From: Aureobasidium sp. EXF-3400
Taxonomy: Eukaryota > Ascomycota > Dothideomycetes > Dothideales > Saccotheciaceae
Assembly (NCBI GenBank): GCA_024195585.1
Contig: SWBL01000068.1
Span: forward strand, 1 to 64,000
Direction: 5' to 3'
DNA: 64,000 nucleotides
Shown: positions 63,221 through 64,000 of the stretch, piece after piece
Layout of the letters: each line of letters opens with the position of its first letter
How positions within the stretch are numbered: position 1 is the first letter of the stretch
Program-made: the position numbers and the translations under genes
The notes under the pieces: model-generated
Told to the model about the DNA's origin: nothing
The model's input: only the letters and a program-made list of their open reading frames with translations
The model's database searches: none

Positions 63221-64000
63221 ATGGCTCCAGTCACAGTGGAGCGTGTTGAGTCGCCTGTCACCATCAGGGCCTACCTGATGTGTGCCTTTGCCGCCTTTGC
63301 TGGTATGTTAAGCCGAAGGTACAAACACCACGACTAGAGGTGGCGCTTTGTCTCTGTCTGTACGCAAGGTCCGCCTGGCGTATTGAAACACCGTCCAGGA
63401 CGGCGTCTCGCATAGTTGAGCACTCGCCTAGCAAACTCGTGGTGTTCTTGCCTATCTAACTCTGTGAAGTCATGCTAATTGTACCTTCGCTTTAGGAATC
63501 TTGTTCGGTTATGATTCAGGTTACATTAACGGCGTCATGGGTACGGCAGTCTTCAGGCGAGAATTTGGAAAATTTACTGGCGTCACCGAGACCAATGCCA
63601 ATGGCTACAGCATTGCTAGTGGCACTCAATCGCTCATTGTCTCCATTCTCTCTGCCGGTACTTTCTTCGGTGCTCTCTTCTCGGGCGCTCTAGCCGATTG
63701 GATCGGGCGCAGAACCACCATCATTGCCGGATGTGGTGTCTTCGCTGTCGGTGTCATCCTTCAGGTTGCCTCCACCAGCGTACCTCTCATCGTTGTAGGC
63801 CGTTTGATTGCGGGAGTTGGAGTTGGTTTTGTTTCAGCTATCAATATTCTCGTTCGTGTCCTGATGCTTTCAATTGCATAATCTTGAAGAGAAACTAACA
63901 GCCAACGCAGTACATGTCGGAAGTCGCTCCACGCAAGGTCCGCGGTGCCATTGGTGCGTATCTCTATGCTTTCAGCTAATGATCTCGGACGGGAACTAAT
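63221..64000 (+). CDS. MFS sugar transporter (5' part, cut by window end)
   Basis: Exons 63221-63302, 63496-63851 and 63911-63953; introns of 193 and 59 nt, and a donor at 63954 opens another intron that runs past the window. The joined start MAPVTVERVESPVTIRAYLM continues to FAAFAG/ILFGYDSGYINGVMG (segment 1), GALADWIGRRTT (the family's G-R-R motif) and INIL/YMSEVAPRKVRGAIG, all typical of fungal hexose/xylose/quinate carriers. Donor 2 is the less common GTTCGT. Only about 160 of an expected 520-560 residues are visible, so substrate cannot be judged. Confidence 0.88.

Overview
This window is nuclear DNA of a filamentous ascomycete (Pezizomycotina; Dothideomycetes is my weak guess). The genes carry many short GT..AG introns of about 48-78 nt with TGAC/TAAC-type branch sites, and orthologues of SPB1, ELP2, URM1, VAC8, CSL4, RPA3 and GNA1 look typical of Pezizomycotina. 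I assembled exons by hand from frame continuity, splice signals and remembered family sequence; no alignment was run.

Region 1, about 1.9-15.7 kb, is an unusual accessory segment. It holds five intact-looking genes: a GIY-YIG-like/C2H2 protein (3109-4987, -), a protein with a possible Gfd2-type RNase H-like core and a Cys-rich tail (6000-8181, -), a small orphan (8608-9018, -), a Ulp1-like protein without a visible catalytic Cys (9366-10615, +) and a 1061-residue coiled-coil protein with possible OTU-like and SET-like folds (11151-14336, +). Every one of the five is followed, in its own sense orientation, by one to four copies of an approximately 22-bp palindrome (an AAAACACTC half-site facing GAGTGTTTT), in most copies next to a second GGGG...CCCC hairpin. 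I count 18 copies and see none elsewhere in the window. The segment is bounded by a 75-bp inverted repeat (2620-2694 and 14946-15020) that reads like oligopeptide-transporter (OPT) coding sequence, and the right copy runs straight into a 5'-truncated OPT gene. Broken fragments of the GIY-YIG/zinc-finger gene lie at the left edge. This is my candidate for an undescribed system, probably a mobile or formerly mobile element; that reading is inference.

Region 2, 16-24 kb, looks like a small metabolic neighbourhood: a 2-oxoglutarate/Fe(II) oxygenase and an allantoate/pantothenate-type MFS carrier transcribed divergently, then a Gfo/Idh/MocA oxidoreductase and a sugar MFS carrier, also divergent.

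Region 3, 25-60.6 kb, is mostly housekeeping: GNA1, a fasciclin-domain surface protein, a C2H2 regulator, a YML020W-type hydrolase divergent from SPB1, RPA3, a metallophosphoesterase with an altered metal-site residue, a flavin-reductase-like protein, CSL4, VAC8, a CAMK-like kinase, ELP2 head-to-head with URM1 (both needed for tRNA wobble-uridine modification), an F-box-like protein, two small paralogues and a TesB-type thioesterase.

Region 4, 60.6-64 kb, is gene-poor with a 16-bp minisatellite, and ends in the 5' part of a sugar transporter gene cut by the window edge.
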